Source: M1-B18 sp048264125 (lineage in GTDB: Bacteria; Bacillota; Clostridia; Peptostreptococcales; Natronincolaceae). Taken from it: DNA of 64,000 nt. The first letter of the stretch is position 1. Every line of letters starts with the position of its first letter. The notes under the pieces are model-generated. The model was not told the DNA's origin. It ran no database searches and saw only the letters and a list, made by a program, of their open reading frames with translations. Below, in pieces: positions 33,903 through 43,346 of this stretch. A program made the position numbers and the translations under genes. Location: contig JBLXDM010000001.1 of assembly GCA_048264125.1 (NCBI GenBank), positions 124,001 to 188,000 of the forward strand, read 5' to 3'.

Positions 33903-34589
33903 ATGGAAATAAATAGGGATGAGGTTCTGCGATACCTTGGCTCAGGTACCATCAGCCTGGATTTGGAGCTGGAGGAGCTCTTGGAGGGCTGTATACGTGA
34001 GATTAAGGAGGTTGCAAGGCCACAATACACATATGAAGCCTACAGTGCAGAGATTAATACGAATGAGGTCTGCTTTAAGGATAGGGGGCTAAGTCTTAAG
34101 AGTCACTCCCTATCAAAGCACCTGAAGGGGGCAGAGGAGGCCATCATTATGGCAGCAACCCTAGGCGCCGAGGTGGATCGGACCATAAGGAAGCATCAAT
34201 ATACTAAGCTAACCCGCGCCGTAATACTGGATGCCTGTGCGTCAACCGCCATAGAGGCCATCTGTGATGAGGTGGAGCTGCAGCTGAGAAATAGCTACGG
34301 TCAGAGGTCTCTAAATCTGACCACAAGGTTTAGCCCCGGCTATGGAGATTTGTCCATAGCATATCAAAGCAAAATATTAGAGCTACTAAGGGCTCAGCAG
34401 AGAATAGGCCTAACGGTGACTGAGGATGGATTATTAATACCAAGAAAGTCGGTAACTGCAATAATGGGAATAACCGAAGCTCCGCCTGTGGCGGGGCTAT
34501 TGGCCTGTGATACGTGCGGAATGAGGAAGGATTGTAAATTTCGAAGGGAGGAAGGCAGCTGTGGAACTATTACAGGAGCTAAAGGATAG
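33903..34589 (+). CDS. Stand-alone methionine synthase reactivation-domain protein
   Basis: A 228-aa protein corresponding to the B12-dependent methionine synthase activation domain family encoded separately from MetH. It shows AIILDACASTAIEAICDEVE-like sequence (VILDACASTAIEAICDEVE), FSPGYGDLSIAYQ and a C-terminal cysteine cluster (ACDTCGMRKDCKFRRE). It should help reduce and remethylate cob(II)alamin on MetH. Its stop overlaps the start of metH by 29 nt, so the two are translated together. Confidence 0.9.
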   Translation: MEINRDEVLRYLGSGTISLDLELEELLEGCIREIKEVARPQYTYEAYSAEINTNEVCFKDRGLSLKSHSLSKHLKGAEEAIIMAATLGAEVDRTIRKHQYTKLTRAVILDACASTAIEAICDEVELQLRNSYGQRSLNLTTRFSPGYGDLSIAYQSKILELLRAQQRIGLTVTEDGLLIPRKSVTAIMGITEAPPVAGLLACDTCGMRKDCKFRREEGSCGTITGAKG

Positions 34590-36921
34590 ACTAATTTTAT
34601 TTGATGGGGCAATGGGGACCATGCTTCAAAAATCCGGTTTGAGGCTGGGGGAATTGCCGGAGCTATTCAATATCACGGAGCCCTCTCTGATAACCGATAT
34701 TCATAGGGAATATGTAAAGGCAGGGGCAGATATCATCACGACAAATACCTTTCAGGCCAATAGCTACAAGCTGAAGGATAGCGGCTACAGCGTTGAGGCG
34801 GTTGTAGCTGCAGGGGTTAAGGTGGCAAAGGAGTCTGGTGCCAAATGGGTGGCCCTAGATATAGGCCCTATCGGTAAAATGATGAAGCCCCTTGGGGAGG
34901 TTTCCTTTCAAGAAGCCTATGATGTTTTTAAGCAGCAGGTAATAGCAGGTGCCGAGGCTGGTGCGGATTTGATCTTGATCGAAACCATATCCGACATATA
35001 TGAGGCCAGGGCTGCAATTTTGGCGGCAAAGGAAAATAGCGCCTTACCGGTATTTTGCACCATGACCTTTCAAGGGGATGGAAGAACCTTTCTTGGTACG
35101 GATGCCATCACGGCTGCTACTGTCCTGCAGGCTCTGGGGGTAGATGCCTTGGGAATCAATTGCTCCTTGGGGCCAAAGGAGCTGATGCCCATATTAAAGG
35201 AGCTAATAAATTATTCTAATATACCGGTATTAATCCAGCCGAATGCAGGGCTACCAGTTATAGTAGACGGAGAAACGATATTTCCCATAGTGGCAGAGGA
35301 GTTTTCCAGATATGTAAGGGAAATGGCAGAGGCGGGAGCAAGGCTTTTGGGGGGCTGCTGTGGCACCTCGCCTGAGCATATAGGCTGTGTAAAGGAAGCG
35401 ATTACAGGTCTACAGCCCAAGGAAATCAGCCAAAAGGCCTTAACCTCGGTGGCCTCAGGGACTAGGACAGTAGTATTGGAGGATAAAATCACCATCATAG
35501 GTGAAAGGATTAATCCGACGGGTAAAAAGCGGCTGAAGGAGGCCCTCAGAAACAATCAGATAGAGGTGCTGCTGGCGGAGGCAATAGAGCAAACAAATGC
35601 CGGGGCTGAGGTGCTGGACGTCAATGTGGGTCTGCCTGAAATCGACGAGGTTATAATGCTGCAGAGGGTTGTACAGGAAATTCAAGGGGTTGTTGATACT
35701 CCCCTTCAGCTAGATACCATAAACCCAGAGGCATTGGAGGCCGCCATAAGGCTTTATAACGGAAAGCCCATCATTAACTCTGTTAATGGCAAGGAAAAAT
35801 CTATGGCAGAGGTATTTCCTATAGCTAAAAAGTATGGTGCTTGTGTTATCGGGCTGACACTGGATGAGAGGGGTATACCACAAACAGCAGAGGAGAGACT
35901 GGAAATAGCCGAAAGGATAATGCATAGGGCTTTGGAATACGGTATCCCTAAGGAGAATCTCCTAATAGATTGTTTGGTGGTGACTGCCTCTGCACAGCAA
36001 GCTATGGTAAAGGAAACCGTAAAAGCAGTAGGGCTGGTGAAGGAAAGGCTAGGGCTAAAGACGACGCTTGGGGTAAGCAATGTCTCCTTTGGATTGCCCC
36101 AGAGGGAGCTTATAAATCGAAGCTTTTTAGCAGCTGTCCTGACGGCGGGATTGGATGCACCCATTATGGACCCATTATCACCGGAAATGCTAAATACAAT
36201 AAGGAGCTTTAGAGTATTGTATAATCAGGATCTGGAGGCAAAGGAATATATTGAGGCACTGGGGGGAGCACCAAAAGCGCCTGCTACAGCCTTATCCACA
36301 GATAAATCGCTGGAGGAGCTTGTTTTAGAGGGAAGAAAAGCGGAAATCTGTGAAAGAGTTAAGGAGATGCTGCAGCAGCAGCCGCCTTTAGAAATAATTA
36401 ATCAGCATTTCATCCCTGCATTAGATAAAATAGGCAGGGGCTATGAACGGGGGGAGCTGTTTTTACCCCAGCTGCTAAGGTCCGGGGAGGCTGTGAAGGC
36501 AGGACTGGAAATCATTAAGGAAAAGGCCCTCAGCCAGCTGGAGGGGATCGAAGGAGATAAGATTCTGGTGGCCACCGTTAAGGGGGATATTCACGATATA
36601 GGGAAAAATATTGCCAGAATGCTGCTGGAGAACTATGGCTATGATGTCATAGATCTGGGTAAGGATGTTGCGATAGAGGATATAGTTGCTGTCGTGAAGG
36701 AGAAGAATATCAAGCTGGTGGGCTTAAGCGCCCTTATGACCACTACCGTTAAAAATATGGCCCTAACCATAGAAGCATTACAGAGTGAAGTGCCGGAATG
36801 CAAAATCATGGTGGGTGGAGCTGTACTAAATCCTGAATATGCTGAGATGATCAAGGCGGATTATTATGCTGCAGATGGTCAGGAGGGGGTAAGAATTGCT
36901 AATCGCATATTTAAGCAGTAG
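34561..36921 (+). CDS. metH: Cobalamin-dependent methionine synthase, short form
   Basis: A 786-aa protein: an N-terminal homocysteine-binding barrel (about 1-290; zinc site GGCCGTSPEHI), a pterin/methyl-THF-binding barrel (about 315-580; GERINPTGKKRLKEAL, DVNVGLPEIDE), then a cobalamin cap and B12-binding domain (about 590-786) with VKGDIHDIGKNIA, the D-x-H-x-x-G motif. The SAM-binding reactivation domain is absent and is supplied by the gene just upstream. GTG start after GGAGGAAGG. It ends the methionine operon; a terminator follows. Confidence 0.95.
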   Translation: MELLQELKDRLILFDGAMGTMLQKSGLRLGELPELFNITEPSLITDIHREYVKAGADIITTNTFQANSYKLKDSGYSVEAVVAAGVKVAKESGAKWVALDIGPIGKMMKPLGEVSFQEAYDVFKQQVIAGAEAGADLILIETISDIYEARAAILAAKENSALPVFCTMTFQGDGRTFLGTDAITAATVLQALGVDALGINCSLGPKELMPILKELINYSNIPVLIQPNAGLPVIVDGETIFPIVAEEFSRYVREMAEAGARLLGGCCGTSPEHIGCVKEAITGLQPKEISQKALTSVASGTRTVVLEDKITIIGERINPTGKKRLKEALRNNQIEVLLAEAIEQTNAGAEVLDVNVGLPEIDEVIMLQRVVQEIQGVVDTPLQLDTINPEALEAAIRLYNGKPIINSVNGKEKSMAEVFPIAKKYGACVIGLTLDERGIPQTAEERLEIAERIMHRALEYGIPKENLLIDCLVVTASAQQAMVKETVKAVGLVKERLGLKTTLGVSNVSFGLPQRELINRSFLAAVLTAGLDAPIMDPLSPEMLNTIRSFRVLYNQDLEAKEYIEALGGAPKAPATALSTDKSLEELVLEGRKAEICERVKEMLQQQPPLEIINQHFIPALDKIGRGYERGELFLPQLLRSGEAVKAGLEIIKEKALSQLEGIEGDKILVATVKGDIHDIGKNIARMLLENYGYDVIDLGKDVAIEDIVAVVKEKNIKLVGLSALMTTTVKNMALTIEALQSEVPECKIMVGGAVLNPEYAEMIKADYYAADGQEGVRIANRIFKQ

Positions 36922-37003
36922 TGATGAATTTAAAGCAGGCTGTCTTACTAGTGCATTCCCTTTGTGTATTACTAGGCAAAATAATTCATAAAGTGTATAT
37001 TTT

Positions 37004-37041
37004 ATAGGCAGGCATTTACGTCTGCCTATGAATATTTTTTG
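37004..37041 (+). terminator. Terminator of the methionine operon
   Basis: ATAGGCAG pairs with CTGCCTAT, followed by GAATATTTTTTG. Downstream, 37042-37203 is AT-rich leader for the next gene. Confidence 0.7.
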
Positions 37042-37203
37042 TATTTTTTCTATATTGAGTATTCCTGCAGTTCAGTAATTATGTAACATTATAAAAAAGA
37101 CAGTCATATGGTGTTAAGGGGGCTATGAGGTCACAAAGTCTAATATATTTTTATGGCTATTAGCTTATAATAGGTTTTTTTATAGAATAATGAGGTGAAA
37201 AAA

Positions 37204-38982
37204 ATGTCCTTTAACGAACTGATCGTTAATGGCAACTTTGAGACTGGGAACTTATCGCCGTGGATTGCATCGAGTGTGACCATAACAAATTCATTAAGTC
37301 ATTCTGGCTTTTACTCAGCGCGCTTCGCAGATGGAAATATAAACGCGTTCATTTCACAATTTACCCCAGTAATTCCGGGTGAAAGCTATTTTCTTATTGT
37401 ATCCTTTGGCAGAGTTGGAATTACCACCAGCCCGTTAGTATCCATCTCTATCGCTTTTTATGATTCAGGCACTAATTATCTGGGAATGGGACTTGTTAAA
37501 GTATTTACTTTGGGTTTTCTCCCTGATGTCAATGACAGAGATTGGATCGAGGTTTATGGAACTACAACTCAAGCACCTGCAGGAGCAACAAAAGCCCTTA
37601 TAACCATCAATAAGCTACCTCAAGAAGGAACTGCAGGTATACTGGTGGATGATGTATCCTTATTAGAAGCTGAAGGAATTATGGGAGCCACTGGACCTGC
37701 AGGTGCTACAGGAAACACAGGAGTAGCTGGACCAACAGGAATAGCTGGACCAACAGGAGCAGCTGGACCAACAGGAATGGCTGGACCAACAGGAGTAGCT
37801 GGACCAACAGGAGCAGCTGGACCAACAGGAGCAGCTGGACCAACAGGAATGGCTGGACCAACAGGAGTAGCTGGACCAACAGGAGCAGCTGGACCAACAG
37901 GAATAGCTGGACCAACAGGAATAGCTGGACCAACAGGAGCAGCTGGACCAACAGGAGTAGCTGGACCAACAGGAGCAGCCGGACCAACAGGAGTAGCTGG
38001 ACCAACAGGAGTAGCTGGACCAACAGGAGTAGCTGGACCAACAGGGTCTATTGGACCCACCGGACCAGCTGGTGCACCACTGCCAGTTTCGGTTAATCGA
38101 ATTTACGTTACAAACGCTGGTTCTAACAATGTATCTGTCATTGACGGAAACAATAATACTATTATTGATACCATAACGGTGGGCGCGAATCCAAGCGGAA
38201 TAGGTGTGAATACAACAAAGAACCGGATTTATGTTTCGAATTATGATTCTAATAATGTCTCAGTCATTGAAGGAAATACTAATGAAATTATCGCAACTGT
38301 TGCGGTGGGTTTGAACCCTAGCTATATAGGTGTAAATCCTATAACAAACCGAATTTACGTTTTAAATCTAACCTATGGCGATGTCTCTGTCATAGACGGT
38401 AATACCAATAATGTCATAGCTACCATTACTCTAGGTGGTATCTTGAGAGGAATAGCTGTAAACCCCACAACTAATCGGATTTATGTTACACAAATCAATT
38501 TCCACGCCGATGATCTTATATTTGTAATTGATGGAAATACCAATGCAGTAATAGCTACCATTATAGCAGAACATCAATCAACAGGAATAGATGTAAATAT
38601 ACTAACAAATGCTATATATGTTACTAATGCTGGGCCTAACAATGTCTCGGTTATTAGCGGAGCTGCCAATGGAATAATTGCTACAGTTGCGGTGGGTGGG
38701 GGCCCAAGAACCTTAGCTGTCAATCCTTCAACAAATCGTATTTATGTTGCAAATACAGCTACTGGCAATGTCTCTGTTATTGACGGGAATACCAATGCTG
38801 TTATCGCCACCGTTTCGGTAGGCGGAAATCCATCGGCAGTAGGTGTAAACAAATTAACCAACACAGTCTACATGGCAAGTTTAGATACTAATAATATCTC
38901 AGTCATTGATGGGCTTTCTAATACAGTTATTACTACAGTTGCCGTAGGTACAGACCCAGGAGATATAGGTGTAAATCCTTAA
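37204..38982 (+). CDS. Collagen-like protein with YVTN beta-propeller repeats
   Basis: A 592-aa protein in three parts. Residues 1-155 form a jelly-roll-like N-terminal domain (NELIVNGNFETGNLSPWIAS) often seen before repeats in clostridial surface proteins. About 160-290 is a Gly-X-Y tract made of GPTG-X-A units. About 295-592 is a run of roughly seven YVTN-type repeats (NRIYVTNAGSNNVSVIDG then VGANPSGIGVN), a beta-propeller. No signal peptide is visible, as for BclA-like exosporium proteins, so a spore-surface role is plausible. The ATG at 37204 is 6 nt after GAGGTG. Confidence 0.85.
   Translation: MSFNELIVNGNFETGNLSPWIASSVTITNSLSHSGFYSARFADGNINAFISQFTPVIPGESYFLIVSFGRVGITTSPLVSISIAFYDSGTNYLGMGLVKVFTLGFLPDVNDRDWIEVYGTTTQAPAGATKALITINKLPQEGTAGILVDDVSLLEAEGIMGATGPAGATGNTGVAGPTGIAGPTGAAGPTGMAGPTGVAGPTGAAGPTGAAGPTGMAGPTGVAGPTGAAGPTGIAGPTGIAGPTGAAGPTGVAGPTGAAGPTGVAGPTGVAGPTGVAGPTGSIGPTGPAGAPLPVSVNRIYVTNAGSNNVSVIDGNNNTIIDTITVGANPSGIGVNTTKNRIYVSNYDSNNVSVIEGNTNEIIATVAVGLNPSYIGVNPITNRIYVLNLTYGDVSVIDGNTNNVIATITLGGILRGIAVNPTTNRIYVTQINFHADDLIFVIDGNTNAVIATIIAEHQSTGIDVNILTNAIYVTNAGPNNVSVISGAANGIIATVAVGGGPRTLAVNPSTNRIYVANTATGNVSVIDGNTNAVIATVSVGGNPSAVGVNKLTNTVYMASLDTNNISVIDGLSNTVITTVAVGTDPGDIGVNP
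37725..38048 (+). repeat. 18-bp coding tandem repeat in the collagen-like tract
   Basis: Eighteen units of a hexapeptide GPTG-X-A, with X reading V I A M V A A M V A I I A V A V V V. Units are nearly identical at the DNA level and differ mainly in the first bases of the X codon. Such arrays change length by slippage or recombination. Confidence 0.9.
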
Positions 38983-39021
38983 TATGAACCAAGAAAATAT
39001 ATGTATTTAATCTCAAACCTG

Positions 39022-39055
39022 ACCAGCTTACCTCATCGTAAGCTGGTTAATAATT
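39022..39055 (+). terminator. Hairpin after the collagen-like gene
   Basis: ACCAGCTTAC pairs perfectly with GTAAGCTGGT, followed by TAATAATTAA. The T run is broken, so termination is probable and not certain. Confidence 0.6.
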
Positions 39056-39173
39056 AATCTTAACGGGGTAATAATGTAGAGATTGATATAAGCGAATACA
39101 GGATAAGTAAACATGTATATTTTCCATGAAATTGCCTACAATAGCAAAAAAGATATCATGGAGGAGGTTGTAT

Positions 39174-39416
39174 ATGGATGCTTTAAGTGTGATGAGTATA
39201 AGGGTAGATAAGAGAACGGACTCCGCCCCAAGGGTTCAAGAGATATTAACAAAAAATGGTGACATGATTATAGGCAGATTCGGAATTCATGACCCCGGAG
39301 AGGTGGATCACGGGCTAATAACCCTAAATATCAGAGGGGATATGAATAGAATAAATGATATGATGGGTCAGCTTAATGATTTGCAGGGGGTTAAGACAAA
39401 CCATATGCAGGCATAA
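39174..39416 (+). CDS. TM1266-like small ACT-fold regulator (iron-only hydrogenase system)
   Basis: An 80-aa protein matching the TM1266-like family described as a putative regulator in iron-only hydrogenase systems: MSIRVDKRTDSAPRVQEILT, MIIGRFGIHDP and ITLNIRGDMNRINDMMGQL. It has a small beta-alpha-beta ACT-like fold. No hydrogenase gene is in this window, so the link is family knowledge only. The ATG at 39174 follows GGAGGAGG; the earlier frame start at 39126 lacks a site. Confidence 0.82.
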   Translation: MDALSVMSIRVDKRTDSAPRVQEILTKNGDMIIGRFGIHDPGEVDHGLITLNIRGDMNRINDMMGQLNDLQGVKTNHMQA

Positions 39417-39441
39417 TGTTGAAAAGCATTGAAAAATGCAG

Positions 39442-39469
39442 AAAGGACAGTTCAAACGAACTGTCCTTT
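39442..39469. terminator. Perfect 12-bp hairpin after the TM1266-like gene
   Basis: AAAGGACAGTTC, AAAC loop, then its exact complement ending TTT. Probably a terminator; the T run is short. The rest of 39470-39675 is promoter-like leader for helD with nothing else recognised. Confidence 0.55.
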
Positions 39470-39675
39470 AAAGTGACCGATTTTAGGTAATCCTATTACC
39501 GCTATCTTATCAAAAAAACGTTAAATAGGCAAGATAAATAATGAAAAACAGAGAAAAAATTTGATAAGGTCTCAGCACCTGTAGGGCAGCCTCGTCAAAA
39601 TCATATCTCGAGTTTGTATTATAGAGATATTTTCATTAAAATGATAATACAGTTGATGAAAAAGGAGGCCTGGAT

Positions 39676-41982
39676 ATGCTGGCAAGGGAGCACAGGGATT
39701 ATCAGGAGGAACGGAAGCATTTAGAGGAGACGGAGGGCTGGATAGCATCGGAGCTGGATTATTTAGAGAACAACGAGGAAATATTAAAAAAGCAAATATT
39801 AGAGATAAGAAAAACCGTAACGCATTTAATGGATGAAAGGCTTGTTGCGAAGCAGCAGCTGCATAAAATTACAGCTAGGAATGTGGAAAGCCTTCAGAAG
39901 GCACAGGATAATCCCTACTTTGGAAGAATTGATTTTCAAGAGGGCTGGAGGGAGGAGCTGGAGGAGATTTACATTGGAAAGTACGGTCTCCACGACAGAG
40001 ATGATGAATTTCCCATAGTTGTAGACTGGAGGGCTCCTATAGCAGATGTCTATTACAGCGGCCATAGCAAGGAGGTATCCTATAGGGCGCCAGCGGGAGA
40101 AATAACAGGAAGGCTTCATTTAAAGCGCCGCTTCGATATAAAGGAGGGGGAGCTAAAGGAGATCTTTGATGAGAGGACCTCAGAGGAGCAGATAGAGGAC
40201 AGCCTGAAGGGAAGGGGGGAATTCCTGACGGAGGCACTGAATAAAACCACCCAGGGTAGGCTGAAGGAGATCGTGGCAACGATTCAGGACCAGCAGAACA
40301 GGATCATAAGAAGTGAGATGATAAGGCCTTTGGTGGTTCAGGGGGTGGCCGGCAGTGGAAAAACCACCATCGCCCTCCATAGAATGGCATATCTGATATA
40401 TAACAATAGAAGAAATATGGATGCCAACTATATGGTGGTGGCACCCAATAGGCTGTTCTTGAATTATATTTCGGATATCTTGCCTGACTTGGGTGTGGAT
40501 AATGTATATCAAACCACCTTTGAGGAATGGGCACTGGGGCTTATTAAGACCAAAATCAAGCTGGCCAATACCACAGACCAGCTTAATATCCTTATGCAGC
40601 AGAAGCATCCCTTGGCAAAAACCATCATTACAGTGGCAAGAATAAAGGGCTCCCTTCTCTTCAAAAAGGTTGTCGATAATATCTTTAGGCTGCTGGAGAG
40701 GAATATACTGCCTTCAGATGGCATTAAAATGGAGGGTATACCACTTCTGACAAGGGATAGGCTGGTGGAGATTTTCTTGACCTCAAATCTACATCTGGCA
40801 CTTCAGCAGAGGGTTGAGAAGCTAAAGGAATATGTGAAGCTGAGGCTGAAGAAGGAGCTGCCGGAGATCGAGCTTAGGGTGGAGGAAATGTATAGAAGTA
40901 TTATTAATCAGCTGAAGAGCACCACCAATGATATGGAGAGCATCCGAGGGGAAATTATTAAGACCTATGACGAAAGAGACCAGCTGGTGGCCAAGCTTAA
41001 GCAGCAGCTTAACAGCACTATAGATAGATATTTCGCTGAAATTGAAATACCCAATACAATCGGATTTTATCGAAATATTTTTATGGAGGCGGATGAGCTG
41101 TCAAGGGCCTTTGAAGGACGCTTGGGGTCGGAGGCCTATAGCTCTGCCCTAAAGCATATTTCAGATGTTTTAAGCAATAATTCCTTTGAATTGGATGATC
41201 TAGCGCCACTGGCCTATATCCATATCAAGCTATATGGCCTAGAGGACAAAAATAAATATACCCATATCGTTATTGATGAGGCTCAGGATTTTGATGAATT
41301 CAGAATCAGCGTATTAAGGGAGCTTTCCATGAACGATTCCTTCACCTTCGTTGGTGATTTATCCCAGGGCATTTATTCCTACAGAGGTGTCAAGGGCTGG
41401 GATAAAACAATGGAGCGGGTATTTCCCAACAAGGAGTATCAGTACCATGTCCTAACCACCAGCTATCGTTCCACTATAGAGATAGTAGAGCTGGCCAATA
41501 GTGTTATAAAGAAGTGCAGGGGGCTAGAGGCTGTGCTGGCAGAGCCTATATTCCGGCATGGTGAAAGGCCTATACTATATGGATGTAGTAACAAGGCCGA
41601 TATGAAGGCCAGAGCATTATCTCAGATAGAAGCATATAAAAAGGAGGGCTATACCTCAATTGCAATTATTTGCAAGGATATGACCACGACAGAGGCAGTA
41701 TATAAGTCCCTGAAGAAGTCTGTACCAATTCATTTAATAACCGACAAGGTGACGGACTATCAGGGGGGAATGGTGGTGATTCCCTCGTATTTATCAAAGG
41801 GCTTAGAGTTTGATGGTGTTATAATATGGGGTGGCGACAGTGAGAGCTACATCATGGAGGATTTAGATATAAAGCTCTTCTTTATAGCGATTACCAGGGC
41901 CCTCCATAGGGTAACAATACTGCATGAGGGTGAGCATACCGAGATATTAACAGGCTCAGAGGATGTTCTTCAAATAGGCTAG
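39676..41982 (+). CDS. helD: HelD-type UvrD/Rep superfamily 1 helicase
   Basis: A 768-aa protein. A charged N-terminal coiled coil (about 1-75) is followed by VVDWRAPIADVYYSG, a HelD hallmark, then Walker A GVAGSGKTT (about 222-230), the motif II region VIDEAQDFDEFR, motif III FVGDLSQGIYSYRG and motif VI AITRALHRVTIL. HelD binds RNA polymerase and removes it from stalled or inactive states; a DNA-helicase role is less likely. Single gene with AAAGGAGGCC upstream. Its TAG stop coincides with the left end of a short repeat. Confidence 0.9.
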   Translation: MLAREHRDYQEERKHLEETEGWIASELDYLENNEEILKKQILEIRKTVTHLMDERLVAKQQLHKITARNVESLQKAQDNPYFGRIDFQEGWREELEEIYIGKYGLHDRDDEFPIVVDWRAPIADVYYSGHSKEVSYRAPAGEITGRLHLKRRFDIKEGELKEIFDERTSEEQIEDSLKGRGEFLTEALNKTTQGRLKEIVATIQDQQNRIIRSEMIRPLVVQGVAGSGKTTIALHRMAYLIYNNRRNMDANYMVVAPNRLFLNYISDILPDLGVDNVYQTTFEEWALGLIKTKIKLANTTDQLNILMQQKHPLAKTIITVARIKGSLLFKKVVDNIFRLLERNILPSDGIKMEGIPLLTRDRLVEIFLTSNLHLALQQRVEKLKEYVKLRLKKELPEIELRVEEMYRSIINQLKSTTNDMESIRGEIIKTYDERDQLVAKLKQQLNSTIDRYFAEIEIPNTIGFYRNIFMEADELSRAFEGRLGSEAYSSALKHISDVLSNNSFELDDLAPLAYIHIKLYGLEDKNKYTHIVIDEAQDFDEFRISVLRELSMNDSFTFVGDLSQGIYSYRGVKGWDKTMERVFPNKEYQYHVLTTSYRSTIEIVELANSVIKKCRGLEAVLAEPIFRHGERPILYGCSNKADMKARALSQIEAYKKEGYTSIAIICKDMTTTEAVYKSLKKSVPIHLITDKVTDYQGGMVVIPSYLSKGLEFDGVIIWGGDSESYIMEDLDIKLFFIAITRALHRVTILHEGEHTEILTGSEDVLQIG

Positions 41983-42016
41983 TACCCTGTCGACTTAAGG
42001 TTGCCAAGGTACTAAG
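41979..42016 (+). repeat. Very short relative of the dispersed element (copy D)
   Basis: CTAGTACC and GGTACTAAG bound only 21 bp of interior. The ends match copy A, but the core is missing. As with copy A, the left end includes the stop codon of the gene before it. Confidence 0.45.
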
Positions 42017-42135
42017 GAAAGACCTTGACATTTGACGAAATTCAGATATGCTTATAAATGATATAAATTATGGTAATATATATAAATGAGTGTAAATACT
42101 TTAAAGGTAGTGTTTCTAACAGAGGAGTGAAGGTA

Positions 42136-42999
42136 TTGTTATTAGCAAACGATTGGACGGATTATGAATTGATTGATACAGCCGATGGTGAAAAGCTGGA
42201 GCGCTGGGGAAGCTATACCCTAAGGCGACCGGACCCACAGGTAATATGGCCCCCCAGCAAGAATATGAAGCTTTGGGAGTATGCTGATGCCCACTATCAC
42301 CGTAGCAAAAGCGGCGGAGGCAACTGGGAATATAAAAAGAAGATGCCGGAGAGATGGACAATATCCTATGGTCCCCTGTCCTTTTACATAGAGCCAACAG
42401 GCTTTAAGCATACGGGGCTTTTTCCAGAGCAGGCGGTTAATTGGAAGTGGATTATGGAGAAAATTGCAGCTGAAGGAAGACCTGTTAAGGTTCTAAATCT
42501 TTTTGCCTATACTGGGGGTGCTACAGTGGCAGCAGCCCAGGCGGGGGCAGAGGTATGTCATGTGGATGCCTCCAAGGGCATGGTTCAATGGGCAAAGGAA
42601 AATATAGAGCTTTCGGGCCTACAGGATAGGAGCGTCCGCTTTATTGTCGACGATGTTATGAAATTCGTTCAAAGGGAAAAGAGAAGGGGTAATACCTATG
42701 ATGCCATAATTATGGACCCTCCCTCCTATGGCAGAGGCCCTAAGGGCGAAATTTGGAAGATTGAGGATTCGCTATTTGGCTTTGTCGAAGAATGTGTAGA
42801 CATACTTTCAGAGGACCCGATTTTCTTTTTAATAAATTCCTATACCACAGGCTTTTCTCCACAGGTGCTTTCAAATATCCTAAGCTTTACGGTAGGCAAA
42901 AAGCATGGAGGAAAAGCCAATAGCGGAGAAGTGGGTATTCCTGTATCAAACACAAAGGTTATACTGCCCTGCGGAATTTATGGCCGCTGGGAAAAATAA
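42136..42999 (+). CDS. SAM-dependent methyltransferase (RlmI/PUA-less type)
   Basis: A 287-aa Rossmann methyltransferase. The SAM motif is VLNLFAYTGGATVAAAQAGA (about 140-160), followed by CHVDASKGMVQWAKENIE. The motif IV region is IIMDPPSYGRGPKGEIWK. This resembles the 23S rRNA m5C methyltransferase RlmI catalytic domain without the PUA domain, so an RNA substrate is possible; it is not certain. I chose the TTG at 42136, 8 nt after AGAGGAG, giving MLLANDWTDYELID. The frame is open back to 42070. Confidence 0.75.
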   Translation: MLLANDWTDYELIDTADGEKLERWGSYTLRRPDPQVIWPPSKNMKLWEYADAHYHRSKSGGGNWEYKKKMPERWTISYGPLSFYIEPTGFKHTGLFPEQAVNWKWIMEKIAAEGRPVKVLNLFAYTGGATVAAAQAGAEVCHVDASKGMVQWAKENIELSGLQDRSVRFIVDDVMKFVQREKRRGNTYDAIIMDPPSYGRGPKGEIWKIEDSLFGFVEECVDILSEDPIFFLINSYTTGFSPQVLSNILSFTVGKKHGGKANSGEVGIPVSNTKVILPCGIYGRWEK

Positions 43000-43024
43000 T
43001 ATAATAATTAGGGAGGCAATCACA

Positions 43025-43204
43025 ATGAGTGCAAATGATGCTGTATTAAAGGTTTTAAAGGAATCTGGAGAGCCTATGAAGGCAGGGGATATTGCAGAGG
43101 TCTCCGGATTGGATAAGAAGGAAATAGATAAGGCAATTAAGGCATTGAAGGATGAAGGGAAAATTGCTTCTCCTAAGAGATGCTTTTATACCGCAGCAGA
43201 ATAA
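43025..43204 (+). CDS. Small winged-helix protein (59 aa)
   Basis: A 59-aa protein that is almost entirely a small helix-turn-helix: VLKVLKESGEPMKAGDIAEV then LDKKEIDKAIKALKDEGKIA and a short CFYTAA strand. It resembles tiny winged-helix DNA-binding or protein-contact modules. Ribosome site AGGGAGGCAA; it starts 25 bp after the methyltransferase gene and is probably cotranscribed. A terminator follows. Confidence 0.7.
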   Translation: MSANDAVLKVLKESGEPMKAGDIAEVSGLDKKEIDKAIKALKDEGKIASPKRCFYTAAE

Positions 43205-43219
43205 TATCTAGCTAATTTA

Positions 43220-43270
43220 TAGGGACGGGATTCAAGGCTGTTGAGGCCTCACCGTCCCTAAAATTTTTAT
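43220..43270 (+). terminator. Terminator with GGGACGG-type stem
   Basis: TAGGGACGG pairs with CCGTCCCTA, with an inner AGGC/GCCT stem, then AAAATTTTTA. It resembles the dispersed GGGACGG hairpins elsewhere in the window, here in the stem instead of the loop. Confidence 0.65.
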
Positions 43271-43346
43271 TGAAAAGTTCGAACATTTTTTAACAATTAA
43301 CCTTCTATATATATAAGGTAATCTAATAAGAAGGGAGTGCAGGCTT

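Noticed and set aside
35211..36212. Several antisense frames inside metH
   Set aside because: They are shadow frames of a strongly supported gene; codon pattern and homology favour the plus strand.
37725..38048. Repeat array as a CRISPR
   Set aside because: Units are 18 bp, contiguous without spacers, and in frame with a Gly-X-Y protein.
37620..38060. Two long minus-strand frames rich in PVGPA and LLLVQ
   Set aside because: They are the antisense shadow of the 18-bp collagen-type repeat and have no start context.
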